Source: an uncultured Holophagaceae bacterium (GTDB lineage Bacteria; Acidobacteriota; Holophagae; Holophagales; Holophagaceae). From it: a DNA stretch of 64,000 nucleotides. The notes under the pieces are model-generated. The model worked only from the letters and a program-made list of their open reading frames with translations, was not told the origin of the DNA and ran no database searches. Location of the stretch: contig CAIOFF010000019.1 of NCBI GenBank assembly GCA_903857495.1, positions 1-64,000 on the forward strand. The letters are read 5' to 3'. Position 1 is the first letter of the stretch, and each line of letters begins with the position of its first letter. The translations under genes and the position numbers were made by a program. Below are positions 33,346 to 41,190 of this stretch, one piece after another.

Positions 33346-34497
33346 ATGCACACGGCGGCGCGCACGCACGGCTTCACCGAGTCGGTCATCCGGGGGATGA
33401 CGCGGCTCGCCAACGAGCATGGCGCCATCAACCTGGCCCAGGGTTTCCCCAACTTCCCGGCGCCCGAGGCGCTGAAGGAAGCCGCCATCGCGGCCATCCG
33501 CGCGGACGTGAACCAGTACGCCATCACCTGGGGCGCGAAGCGGCTGCGCGAGGCCCTGGCCCGCAGGATGCAGGACTGCTACGGCCTGACCGTGGACCCC
33601 GAGACCGAGATCACGGTCACCTGCGGCGCCACGGAGGCCATGGCGGCGGTGCTGCTGGCCCTGGTGGATCCGGGGGAGGAAGTGATTGTCTTCGAGCCCT
33701 GGTACGAGAACTACGGCCCGGACGCAGTGCTCTGCGGCGCTCGGCCAATCACTGTGCCCCTGCCCGTGGGCCAGCCCCTGGACCTGGACCGGCTGGCCCG
33801 GGCCTTCGGACCGCGAACCCGGGCCCTCATCCTGAACACGCCCAACAACCCCACGGGGAAGGTCTTCAGCGCCGACGAGCTGGCGGGCATCGCCGCCCTC
33901 TGCCAGCGGCACGGGGCCTATGCCATCACCGACGAGATCTACGAGCACATCGTCTACGAGGGCCGGCACATTCCGCTGGCCACCCTGCCTGGCATGGCCG
34001 AGCGCACGGTGACCATCTCCGGGGCCTCCAAGACCTACGCCATCACCGGCTGGCGCATCGGCACCATCCTGGCCCCGGCGGAGCTGACCGCCGCCATCCG
34101 CAAGGTCCACGACTTCCTCACCGTGGGGGCCCCTGCACCGCTGCAGGAGGCGGTCGCCTTCGCCATGGAGACGCTGCCTCCGGCCTACTACACCGACATG
34201 GCCGAGGCCTACCGCCACCGGCGCGACCTGCTCTGCGGCGCGCTCACCCGGGCGGGCTTCTCCCTGCAGCCGCCCCAGGGCGCCTACTACGTGCTGGCGG
34301 ACTACTCGGCCCTGGCCAGCGAGCCCGACACCGCCTTCGCCGCGCGCCTGGTGCGGGAGGCGGGCGTGGCCACGGTGCCCCTGTCGAGCTTCACGACGGA
34401 GCCCAATCCGCCGCGCATGGTGCGCTTCGCCTTTTGCAAGACCGATGACCTGCTGGAGGAGGCCGCGCGGCGGCTGCGGGCCTTTGCGGAGCGGTAG
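33346..34497 (+). CDS. Class I/II PLP-dependent aminotransferase
   Basis: This 383-residue fold-type I aminotransferase has the PLP lysine in ISGASKTYAITGWRIG, the cofactor-phosphate context CGATEAMAAVLLAL, and NTPNNPTGKVFSADEL plus ITDEIYEHIVYEG. INLAQGFPNFPAPEALKEAA near the N-terminus matches the methionine/kynurenine aminotransferase branch (YbdL-like) more than aspartate aminotransferase proper. The substrate cannot be fixed from sequence. It stands alone on the plus strand between the kinase and the PilZ genes. Confidence 0.9.
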   Translation: MHTAARTHGFTESVIRGMTRLANEHGAINLAQGFPNFPAPEALKEAAIAAIRADVNQYAITWGAKRLREALARRMQDCYGLTVDPETEITVTCGATEAMAAVLLALVDPGEEVIVFEPWYENYGPDAVLCGARPITVPLPVGQPLDLDRLARAFGPRTRALILNTPNNPTGKVFSADELAGIAALCQRHGAYAITDEIYEHIVYEGRHIPLATLPGMAERTVTISGASKTYAITGWRIGTILAPAELTAAIRKVHDFLTVGAPAPLQEAVAFAMETLPPAYYTDMAEAYRHRRDLLCGALTRAGFSLQPPQGAYYVLADYSALASEPDTAFAARLVREAGVATVPLSSFTTEPNPPRMVRFAFCKTDDLLEEAARRLRAFAER

Positions 34498-34501
34498 GCC
34501 C

Positions 34502-34801
34502 TCAGGCCAGGAACTGGAGGCCGCTGGAGAAGCCGCCTTCAATCTCATGCGTCCAGCGGACCTCAGCTGAAACAGGCAGGCTGGAGTCCCCTCCGAGCAG
34601 AGGGAGGTGCAGCCGCAACACCTCACCCACCCGCAGAGCCATGGTGGTCACAAGGTTCAAGCCGCCTTCGCTGAGGTCGTGGCACTGGCCCTGGGTGGCG
34701 TCCTCGACCGCGGCACAGCCCGACTCTGCGATGTGATCGAAGCACACCGTCAGGTTCATGGGCGTTCGGAGATAGCCTCGCGAGTTGATGTAAGTAGTCA
34801 T
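34502..34801 (-). CDS. Single-domain PilZ protein, copy A
   Basis: This 99-residue protein has both c-di-GMP-binding signatures: RGYLR near residue 8 (RxxxR) and DLSEGG near residue 43 (DxSxxG). Such stand-alone PilZ proteins act as c-di-GMP effectors in motility, polysaccharide or transcription control. A paralogue lies 130 bases upstream, and the final 11 codons of the two are almost identical in DNA (GGFSSGLQFLA), showing recent duplication or conversion. Confidence 0.85.
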   Translation of the reverse strand: MTTYINSRGYLRTPMNLTVCFDHIAESGCAAVEDATQGQCHDLSEGGLNLVTTMALRVGEVLRLHLPLLGGDSSLPVSAEVRWTHEIEGGFSSGLQFLA

Positions 34802-34933
34802 GCGTATTGAACTCTAACATTCGGAGCCCCTTCTGTCGTGCTGGAAGGGGGGCGACCAGGGTGCGCATCGCCATCCGCGCAGGACGACACCGTGAGCCAA
34901 CGGTGGGCCTTTGCAGGGCGCTGGAGCCAGGCC

Positions 34934-35233
34934 TCAGGCCAGGAACTGGAGGCCGCTGGAGAAGCCGCCTTCTTCTTCCTTGGTCCAGAGCACTTCGGAG
35001 GAAACAGGCACACTGGTGGGCCCGCCCGGCAGGGGAACGTGGAGCCGCAGGATCTCGCCCCGGCGCAGCGGCATGGCGGTCCGCAGGCTCAGGCCGCCTT
35101 CGCTGATGTTGCGGGCCACGCCGTGGGCGACGGCCAGGGAGGAGGCGCTAGCCAGTGCCGAGGCAGACTCGTAATTCACCAGCTGGCTCATGGGCCTGCG
35201 GGGACTGGTGCGTTTTTCATGGGTAATGATCAT
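34934..35233 (-). CDS. Single-domain PilZ protein, copy B
   Basis: This 99-residue paralogue of the neighbour has RTSPRR (RxxxR) near residue 8 and NISEGG (NxSxxG) near residue 43, so c-di-GMP binding is plausible. The middle region has diverged (LRRGEILRLHVPLPGG versus LRVGEVLRLHLPLLGG) while both share the C-terminal GGFSSGLQFLA. It has its own start separated by about 130 non-coding bases from copy A, so the two may be transcribed together or separately. Confidence 0.85.
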   Translation of the reverse strand: MIITHEKRTSPRRPMSQLVNYESASALASASSLAVAHGVARNISEGGLSLRTAMPLRRGEILRLHVPLPGGPTSVPVSSEVLWTKEEEGGFSSGLQFLA

Positions 35234-35303
35234 ACGTAAATTTACCTATGTTATCGACTCTAGCATCACCAATGCCCAACGGCAGCGTGAGATTGACCTC
35301 GCT

Positions 35304-37058
35304 TCAGCGGAACAGGGCCCCGCCCGAGAGGTTGCCAGCCTCGATAGGGGCCACCTCCTCGCGCAGGTAGCCCGGGTGCCACATGGCCTGGGCGATGGCC
35401 GCCGGGATGTCCTCGTCGGCGATGGACCTCCTGGCCACGCCAGCGTTTCGCGCCTCCCTCACCACGGCCTCGGCCACCGAGGCGGTCACCTCCCGGATCC
35501 GGGCGGTGGGCGGAAAGAGGCTGCCGACTTCCAGCTCTCCGGGGTGCACGTTCTCGGCGAGGCGCCGCGCAGCTGCGGTGAACATGCCCGTGGTCACCTC
35601 CGTCGCTTCCGCGACCAGGATGCCCAGGCCCATGCCGGGGAAGATGAAGACGTTGTTGCTCTGGCCGATGACGTGCACGCGGCCGCCGAAGTGCACGGGC
35701 TCGAAGGGGCTGCCCGTGGCCACCAGGGCCCGGCCCTCGGTCCAGCGCAGGAGGTCCTCGGGCTTCGCCTCGCACTTGCTGGTGGGGTTGGACATCGGGA
35801 AGACCAGGGGACGCTCCACGTGCCTGGCCATCTCGCGGATGGCCTCCTCCGTGAAGGTGCCGGGGTCGCCGGAGGTGCCAATGAGCAGGGTGGGGTGCTA
35901 GGCCCGCACCACCGCGAGCAGGTCCCGGGGCTGACCCAGGCCCAGGCCGAACCGCTCGGCCAGCGCTGCAGGCCAGGCGAAGTCCCGGGCGTGCGGCTCG
36001 AGGCTGGGGTCGTCCTGAGTCAGCAGGCCGTTGAGGTCGAGGTTGGCTGTGGCCTGGAGAAGCTGATCCCCCTCGAGCCCCGCCTGCTGCAGGGTGGCCC
36101 GCACCAGCCGCGCGATGCCGATGCCGGCGGCGCCGGAGCCGAAGAACAGCACCCGCTGTTCCTGGAGGGGGACGCCTGTCGCCCGGCTGCCGGCGAGCAG
36201 ACCCGAGACAACCACTGCCGCCGTACCCTGGATGTCGTCATTGAAGCTGGTGATGACCTTCTGATAGCGGTCGAGGAGGCGGAAGGCGTTGGCTTTCTTG
36301 AAGTCCTCCCACTGCAGGAGGACCCGGGGGAAGCGCCGCTTCACCGCGAAGACGAACTCCTCCACCAGGGAGTCGTATTCCGGCCCCCGGAGGCGCGGCG
36401 CCCGCCAGCCCAGATACAGCTCGTCGGCCAGGAGGTCCTGGTTGTCGGTGCCCACGTCCAGGCTGATGGGCAGAGTCTGCCAGGGCGGGATGCCCGCCGC
36501 GGCGGTGTAGAGGGCAAGCTTGCCGATGGGGATGCCCATGCCGCCAGCGCCCTGGTCGCCCAGGCCCAAGATCCGCTCGTTGTCGGTGACGACGATGAGG
36601 CGCACCTCATCGAAGGGCGCGTTGCCAAGCACCTCGAAGATCCGGCCCCGGTGCTCCGGAGTGATCCAGATGCCCCGGGCGCGCCGGAAGATGTGGCTGA
36701 ACTCCTGGCAGGCCTGACCCACCGTGGGTGTGTAGACGATGGGCAGGAACTCCTGGATGTGGTCCAGCAGCACCCGGTAGAAGAGGTGCTCATTCCGGTC
36801 CTGCAGGGCCGCCAGCCCGATGTATTTCTCCAGGGGATCCTGCTTGCGGCTGATGTTGGCGTAGGCCCGGGCGCACTGCTGGTCCTGGGTGCTCACGGTG
36901 TGGGGCAGCAGGCCCTCCAGCCCGAAGGCGACGCGCTCTTCCTGGGTGAAGGCGGTGCCCTTGGTGTACATGGGGTGCCTCAGCAGCCGCGTGCCGCGGT
37001 AGGGGACCGCCAGATGGGGATTTCCGTGCTTGTCGAACTTCAGGCTGAAGCGTTCCAT
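35304..37058 (-). pseudogene. NAD(P)-dependent malic enzyme interrupted by an in-frame TAG
   Basis: Malic enzyme decarboxylates malate to pyruvate. The N-terminal part (35898-37058) starts MERFSLKFDKHGNPHL after AAGGAG and includes FLPIVYTPTVGQACQEFSHIFRR, GLGDQGAGGMGIPIGKL and TSFNDDIQGTAAVV. Translation stops at TAG (35898-35900) after LLAVVRA, then the same frame continues HPTLLIGTSGDPGTFTEEAIREMA through PMSNPTSKCEAKPEDLL and QSNNVFIFPGMGLG to 35304. Uninterrupted it would be about 584 residues, the usual large malic enzyme size. A single base change would restore it, so this is a recent nonsense mutation, a sequencing error or readthrough. Confidence 0.85.
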
Positions 37059-37374
37059 GTCAACTCCTTCCCAAGGCGGTGGACGTCGCCCTGCACCCAC
37101 AGGCACAAGTCACCAACCGCCTGCCCAGGCGCAGCCAGTCAGGGGCACTCAGCTGCAGAGCCATACACCACCCCTCGGGAAACGGCCTCAGGCCGAACCC
37201 AGACAGCAACCCCGAGATGAACGCCCCCAATATGTGGTCCGGCCCTAGGAAAGTCGAGACCTCGGGGCACTTCCACTCCGCTCCGTGGGCTGGATTTTTG
37301 TCACGGATTTGTCTGATGCTAAGTTTCAAGATCAGTCCGTGGGGTATCCTCTCCTCGACCCCAGGAGATTGTCG

Positions 37375-37788
37375 GTGCCCATCGCAAGCTGGAATTCCCG
37401 CTTTCTGACCGGTATCGAGATCATCGATACCCAGCATGAGGCGCTCTTCCAGACCGTGAACACCCTTGCTGATGCGGTCAAGGTGAACAATGCGTCTCCG
37501 CGCGTGGGCGGCTACCTCGAGATGCTGGCTACCCAGACGAAAGAGCACTTCACCACAGAGGAGCAGTTTCTGACCGAGTCCGGCAATCGGCAGCTCCGCT
37601 CCCACCTGGAGGAGCACCGCGCCCTCAACGCCAAGCTGCAGGAGCTCCAGGCCAAGCACAGCCATGGTGGCCTGGTGTCCGCTGACGTGGCCCTGTTTTT
37701 CGCCGAGTGGTTCGCCCACCACCTCGCCGAGGTGGACATGGCCAACGGTGGGTCGAACTGGAAGCCGGCTCCCGCCCCCGGGACTTGA
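37375..37788 (+). CDS. Bacteriohemerythrin
   Basis: This is a di-iron oxygen-binding protein of 137 residues when started at the GTG preceded by AGGAG at seven bases (VPIASWNSRFLTG), which matches family N-termini; the track GTG at 37285 adds an unconserved 30 residues. The iron ligands follow the hemerythrin pattern: H in IEIIDTQHEALF, H and E in TKEHFTTEEQFL, H in LEEHRALN, and H...D in WFAHHLAEVDMAN. It may carry, store or sense oxygen in a microaerobic or anaerobic bacterium. The 37059-37374 gap upstream shows no gene and probably holds divergent promoters. Confidence 0.88.
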   Translation: MPIASWNSRFLTGIEIIDTQHEALFQTVNTLADAVKVNNASPRVGGYLEMLATQTKEHFTTEEQFLTESGNRQLRSHLEEHRALNAKLQELQAKHSHGGLVSADVALFFAEWFAHHLAEVDMANGGSNWKPAPAPGT

Positions 37789-37807
37789 GGTCTGCCTAGG
37801 CAACAGC

Positions 37808-37990
37808 TCAGGTGCGGAGCAGCTCGCGACGGATGGACTCGGCCACCTGGCGGACCGCCTCGGAGCCGGAGTCGTCCCCGGAGAGCTGGTGGGCCTGCTG
37901 GATGCGGCGGGCGATGGCGAGGCAGGCCTCGGCGGTGGTCTTCTCGATGACTTTGACGGGGGGCTTGGACAGGACGTTTCCCGGTGGCAT
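37808..37990 (-). CDS. Small hypothetical protein, 60 aa
   Basis: The 119-aa track ORF was cut to the ATG at 37990, which has GGAGG five bases upstream. The product MPPGNVLSKPPVKVIEKTT... is mostly helical, with a predicted helix TTAEACLAIARRIQQAHQL and a second AVRQVAESIRRELLRT. It ends 19 bases from the hemerythrin stop, convergent. No family is recognised. Confidence 0.55.
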   Translation of the reverse strand: MPPGNVLSKPPVKVIEKTTAEACLAIARRIQQAHQLSGDDSGSEAVRQVAESIRRELLRT

Positions 37991-38188
37991 GGATCCTCCA
38001 ATGCGGTTCCGGCGGGTGGAAGAAGGTGTTTGGACTGGCTTCCTCCTAGGATGCCCATAGCAGGACGTTCGTTCCTGGATTTTTCCGGCACTTGTGCGGA
38101 CGGGAGCCGGCACCTCGCGGCACCCTAGATCCTTCGCTGTACCAACCGGTCGGTTCGCTGCATCCAACCTCCATTCAGGAGGCTCGGC

Positions 38189-39247
38189 ATGAGACCACGC
38201 ACGATTCTGGGCGTCCTCGTCCTGGCCGGAGCCCTGGCGGGCTTTGGCTTTGCCGTATCAACCCCCCGGAGCGCCCCTGCGGCGGCTCCAGCCCCTCGCG
38301 AGGATTTCAAGGTGACCGACACTCCGAAGCCATCCCAGACTGAGCTGAAGCAGAAGCTCACGCCCATGCAGTACCACGTGACCCAGGAGGCGGGCACCGA
38401 GCCGCCCTTCCGCAATGAGTTCTGGAACGAGCACCGGGAGGGCGTCTACGTTGATGTGGTGAGCGGGAAGCCCCTCTTCAGCTCGAAGGACAAGTTCGAC
38501 TCGGGCTGTGGGTGGCCGAGCTTCACCAAGCCCCTGGAGGGGCAGGACGTGGTCGAGAAGCGCGACATCACCCTGGGCATGGTCCGGACCGAGGTGCGCT
38601 CCCGGGCCGTGGACAGCCACCTGGGCCACGTCTTCGAGGACGGCCCCGCGGACCGCGGCGGCCTCCGCTACTGCATCAACAGCGCCGCCCTGCGCTTCGT
38701 GTCCGTGGCCGATCTGGAGAAGGAAGGCCTGGGTAGCTTCCTGCCCCTCTTCGGCAAGGCTGCTGCGGCCGCGAAGGAAGAGCTGGCCACCCTGGCCGGC
38801 GGCTGCTTCTGGGGCATGGAGGACCTGCTGCGCAAGCAGCCAGGTGTGCTGGGCACCGAGGTGGGCTACACCGGCGGCACCGTGGCCAAGGCCACCTACG
38901 AGCATCACGAGGGCCATGCGGAGGCGGTGCAGATCCGCTTCGATCCCTCGAAGACCACCTATGAGGCGCTGCTGCGCTTCTTCTTCCGCATGCACGACCC
39001 CACCACCCTGAACCGCCAGGGCAATGACACAGGCAGCTCCTACCGCAGCGCGATCTTCTTCCACTCCGAGGCCCAGCGGCAGGCTGCGGAGAAGGTGAAG
39101 GCCGAGGTGGACGCCAGCGGCAAGTGGAAGCGCCCGATCGTCACCGAGCTCACCGCCGCCGGCCCCTGGTGGCGCGCCGAGGAGTACCACCAGGACTACC
39201 TCATCAAGCACCCCGGTGGCTACACCTGCCACTGGGTCCGGGACTGA
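38189..39247 (+). CDS. Exported bifunctional methionine sulfoxide reductase, MsrB-MsrA fusion
   Basis: An N-terminal signal peptide ([18 protein letters not shown]) directs the protein to the periplasm. The MsrB domain (about residues 50-180) reduces Met-[26 protein letters not shown] and the catalytic Cys in [12 protein letters not shown]. The two CxxC zinc pairs of many MsrB proteins are absent ([19 protein letters not shown]). The MsrA domain (about 195-350) reduces Met-S-O, with the nucleophile in [19 protein letters not shown] and [34 protein letters not shown]. The order is B then A, the reverse of the Neisseria-type A-B. It repairs oxidised envelope proteins. Confidence 0.93.
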   Translation: MRPRTILGVLVLAGALAGFGFAVSTPRSAPAAAPAPREDFKVTDTPKPSQTELKQKLTPMQYHVTQEAGTEPPFRNEFWNEHREGVYVDVVSGKPLFSSKDKFDSGCGWPSFTKPLEGQDVVEKRDITLGMVRTEVRSRAVDSHLGHVFEDGPADRGGLRYCINSAALRFVSVADLEKEGLGSFLPLFGKAAAAAKEELATLAGGCFWGMEDLLRKQPGVLGTEVGYTGGTVAKATYEHHEGHAEAVQIRFDPSKTTYEALLRFFFRMHDPTTLNRQGNDTGSSYRSAIFFHSEAQRQAAEKVKAEVDASGKWKRPIVTELTAAGPWWRAEEYHQDYLIKHPGGYTCHWVRD

Positions 39248-39328
39248 GCGAACGCAACTCGCTCCACCACAAAGGTGGCCGCAGATAGTGTCTTTCTTCG
39301 TCGTTCTGGTTTTCAGGAAAAGATGGTT

Positions 39329-39414
39329 TAACCACAAAGAACACAAAGGCCACAAAGAAAAGAAGGAGCTGGATAGATAGGCTCTTCTTTGTGCCCTTTG
39401 TGTTCTTTGTGGTT
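39329..39414. repeat. Hairpin element built from CACAAAGNN units, second copy
   Basis: AACCACAAAGAACACAAAGG at the left and CCTTTGTGTTCTTTGTGGTT at the right are near-exact reverse complements around a 20-base spacer. The sequence is almost the same as the element at 148-233. A degenerate related hairpin (CACCACGAG ... CTTCGTGGTCTTTGTGGTC) follows at about 39440-39556. Confidence 0.75.
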
Positions 39415-39567
39415 CCTATTTTCTTGTGAAGACGGATTCACCACGAGATTTCAGCTTGTCTCGCGTATCGACGTAGCCGATACCGAGAAGACGGGAAGAC
39501 CAGGAAAAAGTAGGAATAGCTTGTCTTCCTTCGTGGTCTTTGTGGTCTTCGTAGTTAAGGGTTTCCC

Positions 39568-39994
39568 GATTATCGGCCAAGCTCAGCCCCAGCCATTCAA
39601 GATCAAAAGCGGAACCACAGATGACGCAGATTCCGCAGATCGGCGCCGACCCACCGGCCTGGTGCCGGGTACGCTTCGGGGCAGTGCCGCGAAACCAGAA
39701 CCATTGCCAGTGATGTCCCTGACGGCAGGGAGAGGGCCGCAGCGTCAGCATGGGGCTCCATCCAGGGGCGCCGCAGCCGCGCCCTTGAGAGCGCGGCCGG
39801 GGCGCCCCTGGATGACTTCCGGCGCCGCCGGAAGCCGCCTCCGGCGGGTCCCTGCGGGTGGTGTCGGCACCCATCTGTGCAATCGCCTTGATCACCGGCA
39901 GGGACCGGGTGCCCAGGGCAGCAAGGCCTAGGGTGGAGGCGCGGCATCTGCGTCATCTGTGGACCGCTTTTCAGGCTGAAGCTGGCCGATAATC
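39568..39994. repeat. 427-bp nested inverted-repeat element with GATTATCGGCCA termini
   Basis: The ends GATTATCGGCCA (39568-39579) and TGGCCGATAATC (39983-39994) are exact complements, and pairing resumes inside with AAAAGCGG, CCACAGATGACGCAGAT / ATCTGCGTCATCTGTGG. The centre has the hairpin CATCCAGGGGCGCC (39759) / GGCGCCCCTGGATG (39801) and a second GGTCCCTGC...GCAGGGACC. The predicted ORFs inside lack ribosome sites and family features. The whole 39248-40013 gap is therefore repeat DNA. A related but different element lies at 50573-50882. It may be a MITE-like element or a structured RNA. Confidence 0.65.
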
Positions 39995-40013
39995 CGGAAG
40001 GGTTTTTCAGCCC

Positions 40014-40445
40014 TCACACCCGGAAGTTGTCGGGGCGCCAGGTCTGGATGCGCTTCTTGATGGCTTCGCCGTCGAGCTTCTGGTCGAGGGCTTCGCGGAC
40101 GCGGTCGGCGAGTTCGGCGTCGGCGGCGAAGCGCAGGCCCACGAACTGCTTCGGTGTCAGTTCGGCGATGCGGCCCTGCAGATCGGAAGGCAGCAGGCGC
40201 TGCATGCGGAGGGTCTCCTCCAGGCGGATCAGCCGGTCCTGGACCTTGAGGGCCGAGCCGCGAGTCACCAGGGCCAGGAGCACCAGGATCAGGCAGAGCA
40301 CCATGGCCCAGGCCGCGTGGAGGCTCGGATACTTGATGACGTGCCAGACGCTGGTGAACCAGCTGACCAGGAGCACCGGGAGCACGATGAAGTGCATCAG
40401 GGGATCGAAGCGACGGTGGTGCGCGTAGGACTGTTGTTCAGACAT
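40014..40445 (-). CDS. DUF6526-like membrane protein
   Basis: The ATG at 40445 has GAGGAG six bases upstream, giving 143 residues that start MSEQQSYAHHRRFDPLMHFIVLPVLLV. The histidine-rich N-terminus followed by two transmembrane helices (FIVLPVLLVSWFTSVWHVI and AAWAMVLCLILVLLALVTRG) and a charged helical tail (VQDRLIRLEETLRMQRLLP ... WRPDNFRV) matches what I recall of the DUF6526 family. Function is unknown. The ORF-track extension upstream is unsupported. Confidence 0.75.
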   Translation of the reverse strand: MSEQQSYAHHRRFDPLMHFIVLPVLLVSWFTSVWHVIKYPSLHAAWAMVLCLILVLLALVTRGSALKVQDRLIRLEETLRMQRLLPSDLQGRIAELTPKQFVGLRFAADAELADRVREALDQKLDGEAIKKRIQTWRPDNFRV

Positions 40446-40604
40446 GGAGGCTCCTCGGCAAAGGTGAAGATTACAGCACTGGACACTCAGGTAGGGCCTT
40501 GAAGAAGAAAAAACAGTCAATGATACTCAAAAAAGTGTCAATGTGTGCCGCTGAAATCCCTAAGGGGCACCTGCTGGTTGCTGTTCAAGCAAAGGACAAA
40601 TCAG

Positions 40605-40737
40605 CCACCGATGAACACCGATGAACACCGATAAAACATGATAAAAACAAAAAGAATTATCTATATAGTTTCTTCTTTATCAGCTTTTTATCGGTGTTCA
40701 TCGGTGTTCATCGGTGTTCATCGGTGTTCATCGGTGG
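40605..40737. repeat. Hairpin element of 10-nt CACCGATGAA / TCGGTGTTCA units
   Basis: The left arm holds a little over two tandem copies of CACCGATGAA; the right arm has four full copies of TCGGTGTTCA plus a partial unit, ending CGGTGG against CCACCG. The arms are complementary but have unequal copy number, which indicates slippage. The loop is AT-rich. The rest of the gap 40446-40755 shows no gene. Confidence 0.8.
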
Positions 40738-40755
40738 TAAAAAAAGCTTGTTTCA

Positions 40756-41181
40756 CTAGTCCAGCGGCCCGCTGCGCCTTCGCTTCAGGTCGGAGGCTTT
40801 CTTTTTGGCGTCCAGGCGGCGCTCCTTGGAGGCTCGGGTGGGGCGGGTGGCCCGGCGGGGAATGGGGCGCACCAGGGCGGCCCGGATGCCTTCGGCGACC
40901 TTCTCCCGGGCGTCGTCGAGGTTCTTGAGCTGGTCCCGGGTGCGGTCGCTGACCACCATCCACAGGCCCTCGGCGTCGAGCCGGTTGCGCTGGGCCGCGC
41001 GGAGTCGCAGCAGGGCGTCCTCGGGGAGGCCTTCGATGGCCGTGAGGTCGATGCGCAGCTCCACCTTGGAGGACACCTTGTTGACGTTCTGGCCCCCGGC
41101 GCCGCCGGCGCGGACCGCCTTGAACCGGATGGCCTCGCCGGGGACCCGGACGGAGGCGGTGACAGGGATGGGATCGGCCAT
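40756..41181 (-). CDS. arfB: Alternative ribosome-rescue factor B (peptidyl-tRNA hydrolase, release-factor-like)
   Basis: ArfB enters the A site of ribosomes stalled without a stop codon and hydrolyses peptidyl-tRNA. The catalytic GGQ is exact in RAGGAGGQNVNKVSSKVELR near residue 28. The basic C-terminal tail (RPTRASKERRLDAKKKASDLKRRRSG) is the part that inserts in the empty mRNA channel. At 141 residues it lacks the codon-recognition domains of RF1/RF2, as expected. It follows the ABC permease genes on the same strand with a nine-base gap. Confidence 0.94.
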   Translation of the reverse strand: MADPIPVTASVRVPGEAIRFKAVRAGGAGGQNVNKVSSKVELRIDLTAIEGLPEDALLRLRAAQRNRLDAEGLWMVVSDRTRDQLKNLDDAREKVAEGIRAALVRPIPRRATRPTRASKERRLDAKKKASDLKRRRSGPLD

Positions 41182-41190
41182 GCCAACAGC

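Noticed and set aside
30573-33527. 984-aa minus-strand ORF opposite the hybrid kinase
   Set aside because: No domain or motif; the plus strand encodes PAS, kinase and receiver domains over the same bases.
35898-35900. TAG read as pyrrolysine or another recoded residue
   Set aside because: Malic enzymes have no known Pyl site here and there is no sign of Pyl genes; a nonsense change or sequencing error is simpler.
39389-39931. 180-aa ORF and its antisense partner in the repeat region
   Set aside because: They translate hairpin arms; no ribosome site, no family, and both strands are equally open.
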